Shown here: in pieces, positions 49,590-60,075 of the stretch
How positions within the stretch are numbered: the first letter of the stretch is position 1
Layout of the letters: the number at the start of each line of letters is the position of its first letter
Assembly (NCBI RefSeq): GCF_020509005.1
Contig: NC_063012.1
Span: forward strand, 2,170,001 to 2,234,000
Reading direction: 5' to 3'
Source of the DNA: Fulvia fulva
Lineage: Eukaryota > Ascomycota > Dothideomycetes > Mycosphaerellales > Mycosphaerellaceae
Length of the DNA: 64,000 nucleotides
Notes under the pieces: generated by a model
Seen by the model: the letters and a program-made list of their open reading frames with translations, nothing else
What the model was told of the DNA's origin: nothing
Databases searched by the model: none
Made by a program: the position numbers and the translations under genes

Positions 49590-51260
49590 ACTCGTATATA
49601 TAATCTTCCTCGACTCTAGGAAGAACCTCTTTAATTAGGACTAGCTAATAGCGGCTCCGCTAACGAGCTTATTACCGAGTCTACGTACTTTCCTTTTAAT
49701 ATTAGCGGCCACGTCGAAATCCTTAGCTACTACTTAGTAGAATCACTAGAGTATAACATCGTGCTCGGCTCTAGTTAGTTCGTAGACTACGAACTAGAGA
49801 TGTAATAGGAAAAGGGCATTATAATAATGAATCATTTGTAATGCCGTACCTATAAGGCAAACTAGAGGTCTAATAAGTACCTAATAGTACAGTCTATTAA
49901 CTATCTAGCTACGCTAGTACTATTAGGCAATTATCGACCGCCGATAGTAGAAGATAACCCCGACGAAGTTACCGCTCCTACGCTATTATTACCTAAGTAT
50001 ATACCCTAACTATAGTTCTATACGACGTTCGAGGACGAAGAGGATAACTTCCGTATATATACTCGATAACCGTTACTAGTAGACGGCGTTAAGACGTTAA
50101 AGCGACCGTATCGATATACAAAATAAAAGTAACGGGTTGTCGAACTAGAACTAGATATCGATATCGTAAATATCTCCGCGGCCTACGTAGTAAAACTAGC
50201 TCGTAAGAAAGGAGCGGAAGTCTATATAATATAGATTATACTACCTAGTCAGAAGTACCACGCTAACCTATTACGAGCCTACGTAATAGTAGCGACTAGG
50301 TAAGACTTCGATCCTACTAGGCTCTACGCTATAAACCTTCGGAAGGTATAGTTAGTAAACCCCTTAATAGTATGTATAATAATAGTAAACAACGACTTTA
50401 ACAGATTTATAAAAGGCAAAGATAAGGACTAAGATACTAAGGTCTACTTACCCTAGGAACTATAGGATTTCGAGGACTGTTTTAACCGTTAGGATATATC
50501 GAAGATCCTACCTTACCGCCCTAGTAAAGACTATAAAATACACCTTAGAGACGAAACTAAGTCACCTCCTTTTAAGCGGCTATACGTAATGTCGTCTCGC
50601 GAGAATAAGGTAATTAAGAAGTAGGTCGATAATTAGCTAGAATCTAGAGCGATATAACAAAGTACGAGCCCGGCTTCTATACTAGTACTAATTATACGTA
50701 AACTAGGCGGCGGTCTACGGGTCTGTATCGACTATAGAGCTCTTAATACCCTTACGGTCAAAAGTAGATACCTAATACTGCTATTCTAAGAAACGCTAAA
50801 CCGTCTAAATAGGAAGAAGTACTTTACTAAACTCGATATTATCTCTACCTTTAACCGCGTTCGTATTACGGAGGGCTACGAATAGAAAACTACGTTTAGT
50901 ACTTACTATAGTCAATTCGAGTATATAGTAATGCCTTTCGGCCTATATAATGCTCTAGGAACATTCTAATTATATATTAACGATACGCTTAGAGAGTATC
51001 TCGATAACTTATGTTTAGTATACCTAGATAATATCCTAATCTTTAGCGACACATTCGAGGAATATATATAACACGTACGTAAAGTGCTATAGCGTATACG
51101 TAAAGCCGGCCTATAATTAGATATCGATAAATACGAGTTCTACTAAATAGAGACTAAGTACCTTAGTGTTATTATAGGAGTCGACGGTATCCGTATAGAC
51201 CTAGAAAAGGTCGACGTAGTTAAGAACTAGCTTACTCTAATATGCCTAAAGGATATATAG
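49590..51260 (+). pseudogene. gypsy-E pol remnant (protease to RT), cut by LINE-1e
   Basis: A protease-like LDSRKNLFN (from an expected DSG motif) lies near 49612. The RT frame (phase of 50754) reads [19 protein letters not shown] near 50722, [18 protein letters not shown] near 50815, PFGLYNALGTF near 50936 and active site YLDN at 51021-51032 (second Asp lost), then LKDI at 51245 where LINE-1e interrupts. Numerous stops. Confidence 0.82.
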
Positions 51261-53784
51261 ATAGATAGATTTGTTATTCCCCTGTTCTAGGACCCTATCC
51301 GGCCTATATAGGTATATATCTATTGTTATATACAAAGGGAAACCCGAATAGGTGAAAACCCTTCCCGCCCCTAACTTCTCCTTATCTAGATTAGCTTTCC
51401 CTCTGAACGTACGTAGTCTATATTACTACCCCGTTAGCCCCCGCTCCTAGCCGGTCTCGTCGCGCTACGTCGTGTCCTCTCTTCCTATACTGCTCCTACT
51501 AGGCGGTACTGTTCTAGCTAGCCCTTCTCTAGTATCTAGTTCGTAATACGCCGTAGGTCCTTAGCGTTATTAAGAAGTGCCCTAATCGTCCGGTTCCTCG
51601 CCTTTACTATCCACTCCCCCCTTCCTAGCGACCACCTCGGACAGACGAGGAGTACGTACCGTACGTTCTAGGAGCGATAGCCGTAGGGGTAGCTAGTATT
51701 CGTGTATCCTAGAACCTTCCTCTATAATAGGTACCCCTAGAGGCCGATGTGTTCGCTTCGTAGTTAGGTTACTATACTACTCTATACCCTCGTAAGGCGG
51801 TAGTAGATAAGCTTCGGGGGGTACTTAACCGCGGATTTTATAGCTAACTATTCCTTAGGTTGTCCCGCTAGCTAAGGGCGTCTACTATACCCTATAACCT
51901 AGTTGTTCCACCTCTCTTTCTATAGTTACTCTATAAACGATTTCTTACCTTCCTATTATATTACTAGCTATTCGTCCCTTGCTCGGTAGTTCGGCTCGTT
52001 TCCGGGTCGAATGCCCCTATACGCTAGTACTAATTCGCGGGCCCTTACGACTGTACTAGCGATAACCTTCTATACTAGGTACTATACCGACTTACCTAAG
52101 TAGGAGGTCCGTAGTCCCTAGATATATAGGTCGATCGGCGGTATAGCGGTCTCGTACTTAAGTATCCTCGTTAGTATCGACTTATATACCCCGGTGACCT
52201 TCCTTAGGCATTAGTTTTAGATCTTCGCTAGCGGCGCGACGAGTCCCTTCGATAGGTAGGCCCTCTCGCCTAAGGACTATACTTGGCTACTATAGGTAAG
52301 GACTAGCCGTATAATAGCCGTATATAGAAGTCGTAACTACCGGAAGTCCGCCCCCTATATAGACGTAGTGAGCCTCTAGTATAATGCTATATTCTATTTA
52401 GCTTTCCGTAATATTGCCTATACGTACTTCCTCTACCGTAGCGCCGGGTCTACCTATAGTCCGAGGATCCTAAGCTAATTTGCCGGGTTAGTCGTATGCC
52501 CCTATATCTTGATAGAAGCTTATATATTATAGAACCGTAGCCGGCGCGTAAAGTATATTAGATTGTACTTTTCTAGGGCAAACGGAGCCCCGTGCCTCCT
52601 AGCCTAGTCCTCGTAGATCTTATACTTCTCTTCTAGTAGCCTATAGTTCTCCTTAGTCGAGGAAGACTACGCTAGGATGTTTATATCGTCTACGAAGCCG
52701 CTCGTAGCGGTATTCTAGGATTCTAGGGCTAGGAGTAGCGTTGCTATAAAGAAGAGGAACAGAATAGGTACTAGCGTTAAGCCTTACGGGATTCTAGTAT
52801 AGACTGCTTAAAATAGGCTTTTATACTAGCCGACTAGGATCGACGTACTACGGTTTTAGAGGTAGGACCGTACGAAGTTGACAAGCTACTTAGGGAGTCC
52901 TTTCGACCTTAGGATATAGAGTAGCCGCGGGTATAATACGTAGTCGAAGGCTCCCGATATATCTAGGCTAAGTAAGGAAGCTACCTTGTCCCTATTCTTA
53001 TACTAGATAGCCTTTACCTAAGAGGTAATAAGTTCTATCGCGGATAGCGTCGATCGCTATAGGCGCGTACCTATCTAGGTGTCCGGGAGTAGGGAGTGTT
53101 CCTCTACCGCCTCGGAGAGTCTCGTTATAACTAGCTTCTTAAGCGCCTTCCTAAGAGTATTAAGGAGCGTAATTAGGCGGTACGACTTCACCTACGTATA
53201 GTCTTCCTTTTACGGCTTACGTAGGACTACTATCGTCGATTGTTTGAATACTATCGGGTAGTATCCGGTCTATAGGTAGGCGTTAAAGATCGCTATAACT
53301 ACTAGGGCTAGTTAATCTCTACACTTCTTTAGTAGCTCGTTTAGGATCCTATCCGGCCCCGGGGCTTTCTTCGCCGGTAACTTCCTTAGTATAGCGGTAA
53401 CTTCTCCCTCGGACACCTCCTATTCGACCGCGATACTAGGGGCTAGGGGAGTAGAGCTGTTTATATCGCTTAGATCAGCCTCGACTAGGGGCGAGAAGAA
53501 CTTACTAGCTAGTAGACGCGCCTTAGCCTCGGGATCGCTAACCGGGCTACTAGGCGATTAAAGCGCTAGGATAGAGAAGGAGGGGCCCTATATAGGGTCC
53601 TGTCGGGCCTATTTCGCTAGCTTCTACATCCTCTCTAGCTTGCCGGCGATTTCTTCTACTATAGCCCTCTAGCCGACTACTTTCTCCCTCCGTATTATAG
53701 CTTTCTTCTATTAGTATGCCTCCCTATATACGTTCTAGGCCTCCTCGCTATAGCTACTCGTCTATACCCGGCGGGCTCTCCTTA
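51261..53784 (-). mobile_element. LINE-1e, segment 1 (3' UTR to RT of ORF2)
   Basis: The tail (ATAG)n starts at 51261 behind the flank AAAGGATATATAG. The 3' stem-loop, C-terminal Cys/His block (about 51640-51700) and RT (51990-53400, FVDDI near 52684-52704) are collinear with LINE-1d 35581-38100. It is interrupted by gypsy-D in ORF2 between RT and endonuclease; continues at 60076. Sequence changes place it between LINE-1c and d in decay. Confidence 0.9.
53780..53784. repeat. gypsy-D target-site duplication, left (CCTTA)
   Basis: CCTTA here and CCTTG at 60076-60080 flank gypsy-D and differ by one TpG-to-TpA change. Confidence 0.85.
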
Positions 53785-54155
53785 TATTATAGTCTCCCTA
53801 TAGAGTGTATAGAAGGTAGGGACAGAAGAGCCTTAGAGTACTTAGAAGTCGTTAAGAAGTAAAAGTCTAGCTTAGTATATAAGCGCTAAGAATTATATAC
53901 CCCGTAATATTTACTACGGGACCTAGCCCTCTAAATTTACCCCTCTACTAAACCTTAATAGATTCACTTCGGCTCGTAACTATATAACTTACGGTACTCC
54001 CGCGAGTACCCGCGACTACGCTAGACCCTAGAAGAAGCACGTAGAAGACTCGGAACGTAGGGTAGGTTAGAATAAGGTTTTAAGCAAAGCTACTAAGCGC
54101 GGCTTCGTACTAGTTAGCCCTATTAATACGGGGACACGTACTCGCGAGGGTCGTA

Positions 54156-54163
54156 TATAAATA
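54156..54163 (+). promoter_or_regulatory. gypsy-D LTR TATA box
   Basis: TATAAATA, kept in the 3' LTR at 59927-59934. It lies 41 bases upstream of the putative RNA 5' end at 54197, a plausible spacing for a fungal RNA polymerase II promoter. Confidence 0.6.
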
Positions 54164-54196
54164 TCTAGCCTTCCCTAGGCCTCTCTTACTTTCTTC

Positions 54197-54205
54197 GTCT
54201 TTCGT
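54197..54205 (+). other. gypsy-D putative self-primer (RNA 5' end)
   Basis: GTCTTTCGT is exactly complementary to ACGAAAGAC at 54307-54315, just inside the LTR. In Tf1/sushi-type elements the first bases of the RNA fold back on such a site and prime reverse transcription. Confidence 0.45.
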
Positions 54206-54301
54206 TTTATCTAGCAATTATACTATACCCTTTTATATCCATACTTCGTACCTATATTCTCGCTTTTACCCTTATATCTTATAGGCTAGGCTCTCGCCCT
54301 A

Positions 54302-55558
54302 ATGTCACGAAAGACTAATAAACCGTTAACTACTCGAGTTATCCTTATAGGTGACCACGCTACCGATAGAGGTGTTAACCTCGACAACTAAGACACTCTA
54401 TTCTACTTTAGTAAGTGGACTAATATCCCCTTCTCGAACGCCGCTACCTTCGGTACCTAGGTAAACGCTAACCCCGACACCGCCTACGCTCTTATTAACC
54501 GCACCGTCTCCTCTTTCCGCGAGACCGCCTAGCAGGTCGAGTAAGTAAACGACTAAGTAACATACCTTTAAGGTATTATAAACACCTTCTAGAACCTCGC
54601 CCCGTACGCCGATAATAACCGCCGCTAGCGCTTCTCTAAGAAGGTTAACGACCTAGACGAGTTCGACGGTAATAAGAGTAAGTTTAAGGCATTTAAGACA
54701 TAGCTTACTATCAAGCTATTAGCTAATACCGACCACTTTCCGTAAGAGAAGGACAAAGTTACGTACGTCTTCTCCCTCCTTCGGGGAGACACCGCGGCTT
54801 AGGTATAATACTATATCGATAACGCTACGTAGACTATCGGCTACCCGGACATCCTTACCTTAATACAGGACCTCCGTACTACCTTTAGTGATCTAGACCG
54901 TAGAGCTACCGCCTAGAACGCTATCTATAACCTCCTCTAGAAGAATAAGAGCTTCGCCGAGTACCTCGCGGCCTTTAACCGCGACATCGGGTTCACCGGC
55001 TATAACGAAGAGACTAAGAAGAGTACTCTCCGCCGTAGTTTGTTAGTAGAGCTTCTTCGAGCCCTCGAGGATAAGGACGTCGGTATTATAAGCTTCCGTG
55101 AGCTCGTTAAGACCTACTAGCGCCTCGACTCTAATATAAAACATACCGCCTCTCTCCTCGCTTCCCGTTCTTAAGGTCGTTAGCCTCGTAGTCCCGGAAG
55201 CCACTTCGCTACTCTACTAGGCGCCGCCGCTCCTACGGCTCTTCCTCCCGTCTCTATAGGTAACGCTATAGATCTTAGCGCTAGTGCCGCCGTCCCTCGA
55301 GTCTAGGGCCTCGTTAACGGTAAGCTTACTCCCGAAGAGAAGCTTCGCCGTCGCTAGGCCGGACTCTATACCTACTACGGCGGTCTAGGCTATATCGTAG
55401 CTAACTGTCCGTAGCTCGCTACCCGTAACGCCCGTAACCCGGTTCGCGGCGCTATCGGCGCTATCGAGCCTACTCCTACTACTCCCGCTAAGTAGGAAAA
55501 AGCCTAGGTCTTCCTTATCGACGCGAGGAAGACTAAGAATAACGTTTACCGAAAGTGA
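54302..55558 (+). pseudogene. gypsy-D gag remnant
   Basis: The frame opens with ATG at 54302, spanning the LTR edge (MSRKTNKPLTTRVILIGDH), and ends with TGA at 55556-55558, 418 codons. A retrotransposon gag capsid domain is readable at about 54680-54960 (FKAFKT, LTIKLLANTDHFP, YVFSLLRGDTAA). The zinc knuckle at 55361-55411 reads GLYTYYGGLGYIVANCP: CX2CX4HX4C spacing is kept but only the last Cys survives. Internal stops are TAG/TAA. TGA is not a product expected from RIP of CAG, CAA or TGG, so the terminal TGA is probably the genuine stop. Confidence 0.85.
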
Positions 55559-58500
55559 AGAGAGGAAGGAAGTTAAGGATTAATATAGTATAGCTAGACC
55601 TATACGACGAGACGGGTAAGGACTACGCTTATAAACCGTTTGTTACGAATATAAATATCGGCTTAAAGAAACTCTCTTCTTCTAATCTCACTCTTATAGA
55701 CACTAGCGTACTAGGCGAGTCTTTTATAGACTATAAACTCGCGACCTCTCTTAACCTCGAACCCTAGGAACTAAAGTACCCTCGTACCCTTGAACTCTTT
55801 AACGGTACGGAGACTACTACTAGTAAGATTACTTATATTATATACACGTTAATTACCCTCGGAGGTAAGCGTATGTCGATTACTAGCTTCCTTACGTCCC
55901 TACCGCATTAGAAGTTTATCCTCGGCCTCCCCTAGTTTAGACAATACCGACCTATTATCGACTAGACTTCCCTTACTATTAGCTTCCCTCTAGAAGTTCC
56001 TCCGGCACCTCCGCCTTCTCCGCCGCCTTAGCGCGGTCCTAAGTATACTAAGATCTTCTAGGTAAATGCCGCTACCTTTACTACTACTACTAAGTAGCCT
56101 AAAGCTTAAGTCTTCGCCGCCTCTCTCCGCGATATCGACATCGCCCTCGAGAAGCTCGATAAGAAGCGTATACCTACCGACCCTACTACGAAGGTCCCTC
56201 CTTAGGTATACTATATCCTCTACGTATTCGATACTAAAGCCGTAGACGAGCTGCCTCCTTATCGCCCTTACGACTATAAGATTAAGCTAGAAGAAGGTAT
56301 AGAGACACCGTTCGGACCGCTATATTCTATGTCCCGAGAAGAGCTTATCGTCCTTAAGAGATACCTCGAAGAGAACCTAAAGAAGGGGTTCATTCGAGCG
56401 AGCCGTTCTAGCGCTAGTAGTCCTATTATATTCGTTAAGAAGCCCGGCGGTAGTCTACGCTTCTACGTAGACTACCGAGGCTTAAACGCTATTATAAAGA
56501 AGAACCGCTACCTAATACCGTTAATTTAGGAGACGCTCGAGCGCCTCTCTAAGGCCAAGTACTTCACTAAGCTCGATGTTATCGCTACGTTTAATAAGTT
56601 ACGAATAGTAGAAGGATACGAGTATCTTATAGCCTTCCGTACTCGCTACGGGCTATTCGAGTCGCTCGTTATGCCCTTCGGCGTTTATAACGGGCCTAGT
56701 ACCTTCTAGAACTTTATTAACGACATCCTTTAGGAGTTCCTCGATTAGTTCTACACTACCTATATCGACGACATCCTAGTCTATAGCGAGACTAAGGAGG
56801 AGCACCGCGAGTACGTCTATAAGGTCCTTTAGAAGCTCGTAGACGCCGGCTTATAGCTCGATATCGACAAGTACGAGTTTAAGAAGACCGAAGTCAAGTT
56901 CCTTAGTTTGATTATTACCGTAGACGGCATTAAGATAGACTAAGAGAAGATCGACGCTATCGTCGAATAGGATACTCCTACGAACGTTAAAGAGGTCTAG
57001 GGTTTCCTAGGCTTTACTAACTTCTACCGCCGCTTTATCTACGTATTTTCGGGCGTAGTACGCCCTTTAATAAAGCTCACGCGTAAGGGTAAGAAGTTCG
57101 CCTAGACCGACGAATACTAGGAGGCTTTTGACTTACTTAAAGCGAAGTTTATTAAGAACCCGCTTCTATAGCACTTCGATTTCGAACTAGAGACCCGTAT
57201 AGAGACCGACGTATCCGACGGCGTAGTAGGCGGTATCCTACTATAACACCGCTCGCCTAAATCCCCCTAGTTACCTATCGCCTTCCTCTCTAAGAAGATA
57301 ACCGCTACGGAGTATAACTACGAGATCTATAATAAGGAGCTTCTCGCTATCGTTAAAGCTTTCGAAGAGTAGCGCCCCGAGCTCGAAGGCTCTACTATAC
57401 CCGTCTAAGTAAGCTCCGACTATAAGAACCTCGTCTACTTTATAAAGAGCAAGCTGCTTAATCGTCGCTAGGCCCGCTAGAGCGAGTCCCTCTCCCGGTT
57501 TAACTTTATAATCTCGTATACGCCCGGTAAGGCCAACTCGATAGCCGACGCCCTTACCCGCCGCCCTAGTAACTCTCTAGTTGATCGAAGAGGGGGCCGG
57601 TAAATCGTAGAGTAACAAGTTATTAAAGAGCATAACCTCTCTTCCGAGCTTCGAGAGTACCTATCGAACGGCTAGCTAACGCTCGCCGCTTCCTTTACTA
57701 CTCTCGTACTCGCTCCTACCTACCTTAACGAGAGTGACGATAAATCCGAGCCTAAAGAATACGCCTCGGACGCTAAGGACTTGAACGACGATAAAGAGGG
57801 CTTAGTAACGACCGACGGCTTATCCGAATTAGACGTTAAGGGGTTTAATAATAAGGGGCAGCCCGAAGGCATTATAGTACGAGTACGAATAGCGTACGAT
57901 GCCGATATAGACGCCTAAGAGTTAGTTTAGGCCCTTAAATCTAGCGCGAGGACATTCCCGGGCTTCTCGCTATCCGAGTACGAGCTCTAGGAAGGTGTCG
58001 TCTACTTCCGTAAGAAGCTTTACGTACCGTAGCCCGAAGGCTCTAATATCCGAGCTAAGATTCTTTAAATTATCTACGACTCCGCCTCTAGGGGTCACCT
58101 AGGCGTAGCTAAGACCTATAAGCTCCTCGCTAGGTATTACTAGTAGCCGTATTCCTAGAAGGACGTCCGCCGCTACGTACTAAACTACGCTACTTACCGA
58201 AGAGCTAAAGCTAACCGCTACCGTCCCTACGGTCTCTTATACCCTCTCCCGGCTTCTAATCGTCCGGAGAAGTATATTACTATAGACTTTATTACCGATC
58301 TTCCTTACGGTAAGACCTTTAGCGGCGTAAAAGTAAAGGCCCTTCTAGTAATCGTAGACCGTTACTCTAAGGACCGGTATATAATCCCGTACTAGAGTAT
58401 GACCGTAAAGGAGACTACTCGCTTGTTCTACGAATTCGTCTAGCGCTTTCAAGGCCTCCCGGATAGTATCACCTCTAATAGAGGCACCTAGTTCATCTCG

Positions 58501-59540
58501 TACTTCTAGAAGCGTCTATGTACTATCCTAGGTATTAAGTATAACCTCTCGACTAGTTTTTAGCTATAGACCGACGGCTAGACCGAAATTACGAACGCTA
58601 TCCTCGAGCAGGTCCTTCGTTACTTCGTCGACTACTACTAGAAGGATTGGCCTTAGTATATCCCTACGGTAGAGTTTGCTACTCGTAACTAGGACTCGGA
58701 GACTACTAGCTACTCTCCCTTCTATACTACGAGAGGTTACTACCCTCGTATAGGTATAGAACTAGAAGAACCTCTCCCGCCTACCGAAGACGTAAACGAG
58801 TAAGTAGTAGACGAGTTCGCTACTATACTCTTATAGATCTATAAAGAAGTTTACGACGAGATAGTATACGTATAAGCAATCTACGAGGATTAAGCTAATC
58901 GTCGTCGCTAGCTAGCTCCCGACTACTAAGTAGGCGATATAGTCTACCTTAACTCTAAGAACATTAAGACGGACCGCCCCTCTAAGAAGCTAAACTAGAA
59001 GAACCTAGGTCCTTTTAAGATCACCGAGCGTATTAGTTTATACGCCTACCGTCTAGCTCTTCCTACGAACATAAAGATCTACGACGTCTTCTATCCCGTA
59101 CGCCTTCGGCCGTCGGCTAAGGACCTATTCCCGAACTAAAACTAAGACATACTAGGTCCTCCCGATAAAGTAGAAGTCGACGAGCCTATTAACCTACCTT
59201 CTGACGACTATGCCGTCCGTAAGATCCGGGGAATCCGCGTAGAGCCTAACGACGTTAAAGGACTACCGCCGATTAAGTATAAAGTCGAATAGTAAGGTTA
59301 CCCTAAGTAGGATACCTTATAGGAACCTATCTAATATATTATCTTTAATCGTTAAGTAATCGAAGAATACTACGCCCGCGTAGACGGCCTAGAAGTTAAT
59401 ATCGGCAGGCTCTTTAAATCTAAGCTCTTCGACGGGGCTTACTAATAGTATATCGACTATAATATTAGGCCTAGGCCTAGTACTAAAGCTAAACATCCTC
59501 GATATATAGAACTACTACGGCTTCGTAGGAACTTAGCTTT
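55555..59540 (+). pseudogene. gypsy-D pol remnant: PR, RT, RNase H, IN, chromodomain
   Basis: Pol is readable one frame back from gag (-1). Protease TLIDTSVLGESFIDYKL near 55690 (DTG turned DTS). RT 56329 onward ([20 protein letters not shown]), active site YIDDILVYSET near 56761-56793 with both Asp intact. RNase H about 57190-57560. Integrase: HLGVAKTYKLLARYY near 58097, TIDFITDLP near 58282 (first Asp), TSNRGT near 58471 (second Asp now Asn), TDG..TEITNAILEQ near 58570 (Glu). Chromodomain near 59222-59390 (IRVEPNDVKGLPPIKYKVE, then EPI and VIEEYYARVDG). Isolated TAG/TAA codons break it throughout. It is the best-preserved gypsy pol here. Confidence 0.9.
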
Positions 59541-59543
59541 GTT

Positions 59544-59552
59544 CGGGGGGGC
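59544..59552 (+). other. gypsy-D polypurine tract
   Basis: A G-run (CGGGGGGG) followed by CTAC directly precedes the 3' LTR start TGTTATAG. Confidence 0.7.
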
Positions 59553-59555
59553 TAC

Positions 59556-60075
59556 TGTTATAGTCTCCCTATAGAGTATATAGAAGGTAGGGACAGAAGA
59601 GCCTTAGAGTGCTTAGAAGTCGTTAAGAAGTAATAGTCTAGCTTAGTATATAAGCGCTAAGAATTATATACCCCGTAACATTTACTACGGGACCTAGCCC
59701 TCCAAATTCACCCCTCTACTAAACCTTAATAGATTTACTTCGGCTCGTAACTATATAACTTACGGCACTCCCGCGAGTACCCGCGACTACGCTAGACCCT
59801 AGAAGAAGCACGTAGAAGACTCGGAACGTAGGGCAGGTTAGAATAAGGTTTTGAGCAAAGCTACTAAGCGCGGCTTCGTACGGGTTAGCCCTATTAATAC
59901 GGGGACACGCACTCGCGAGGGTCGCGTATAAATATCTAGCCTTCCCTAGGCCTCTCTTACTTTCTTCGTCTTTCGTTTTATATAGCAATCATACTATACC
60001 CTTTTATATCTATACTTTGCACCTATATTCCCGCTTTCACCCTTATATCTTATAGGCTAGGCTCTCGCCCTAACA
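59556..60075 (+). repeat. gypsy-D 3' LTR (520 bp)
   Basis: TGTTATAG...CCCTAACA with canonical ends, followed by the CCTTG duplication. It keeps more CA/TG than the 5' LTR (e.g. ACACGCAC near 59906). Confidence 0.93.

Larger units (their letters stand above)
47098..51260 (+). mobile_element. gypsy-E: 5' and middle part of a Ty3/gypsy element
   Basis: Gag, protease and RT of a plus-strand Ty3/gypsy element, interrupted in RT/RNase H by LINE-1e at 51260. No LTR was recognised at the left, where LINE-1c's 5' end begins. The expected right half does not resume after LINE-1e at 62486; a different minus-strand element is there instead. It is heavily RIP-mutated. Confidence 0.8.
53785..54304 (+). 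repeat. gypsy-D 5' LTR (520 bp)
   Basis: TATTATAGTCTCCC...CGCCCTAATG is collinear without visible indels with the 3' LTR; the TATAAATA box is at the same offset (371 bases) in both. The last two bases differ (TG here, CA in the 3' LTR). If CA is ancestral, the final G is not explained by RIP. Confidence 0.92.
53785..60075 (+). mobile_element. gypsy-D: complete RIP-degraded chromovirus (6291 bp)
   Basis: It has two 520-bp LTRs, 5-bp duplications, gag, then pol in the -1 frame (PR, RT, RNase H, integrase, chromodomain) and a polypurine tract. It is inserted in ORF2 of LINE-1e. The gag ATG lies at the LTR edge, and a 9-base complementarity suggests Tf1-like self-priming. Confidence 0.93.

Noticed and set aside
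59719..59988. 89-residue minus-strand frame
   Set aside because: It lies inside the gypsy-D 3' LTR; the matching 5' LTR region is closed, and it has no recognisable domain.
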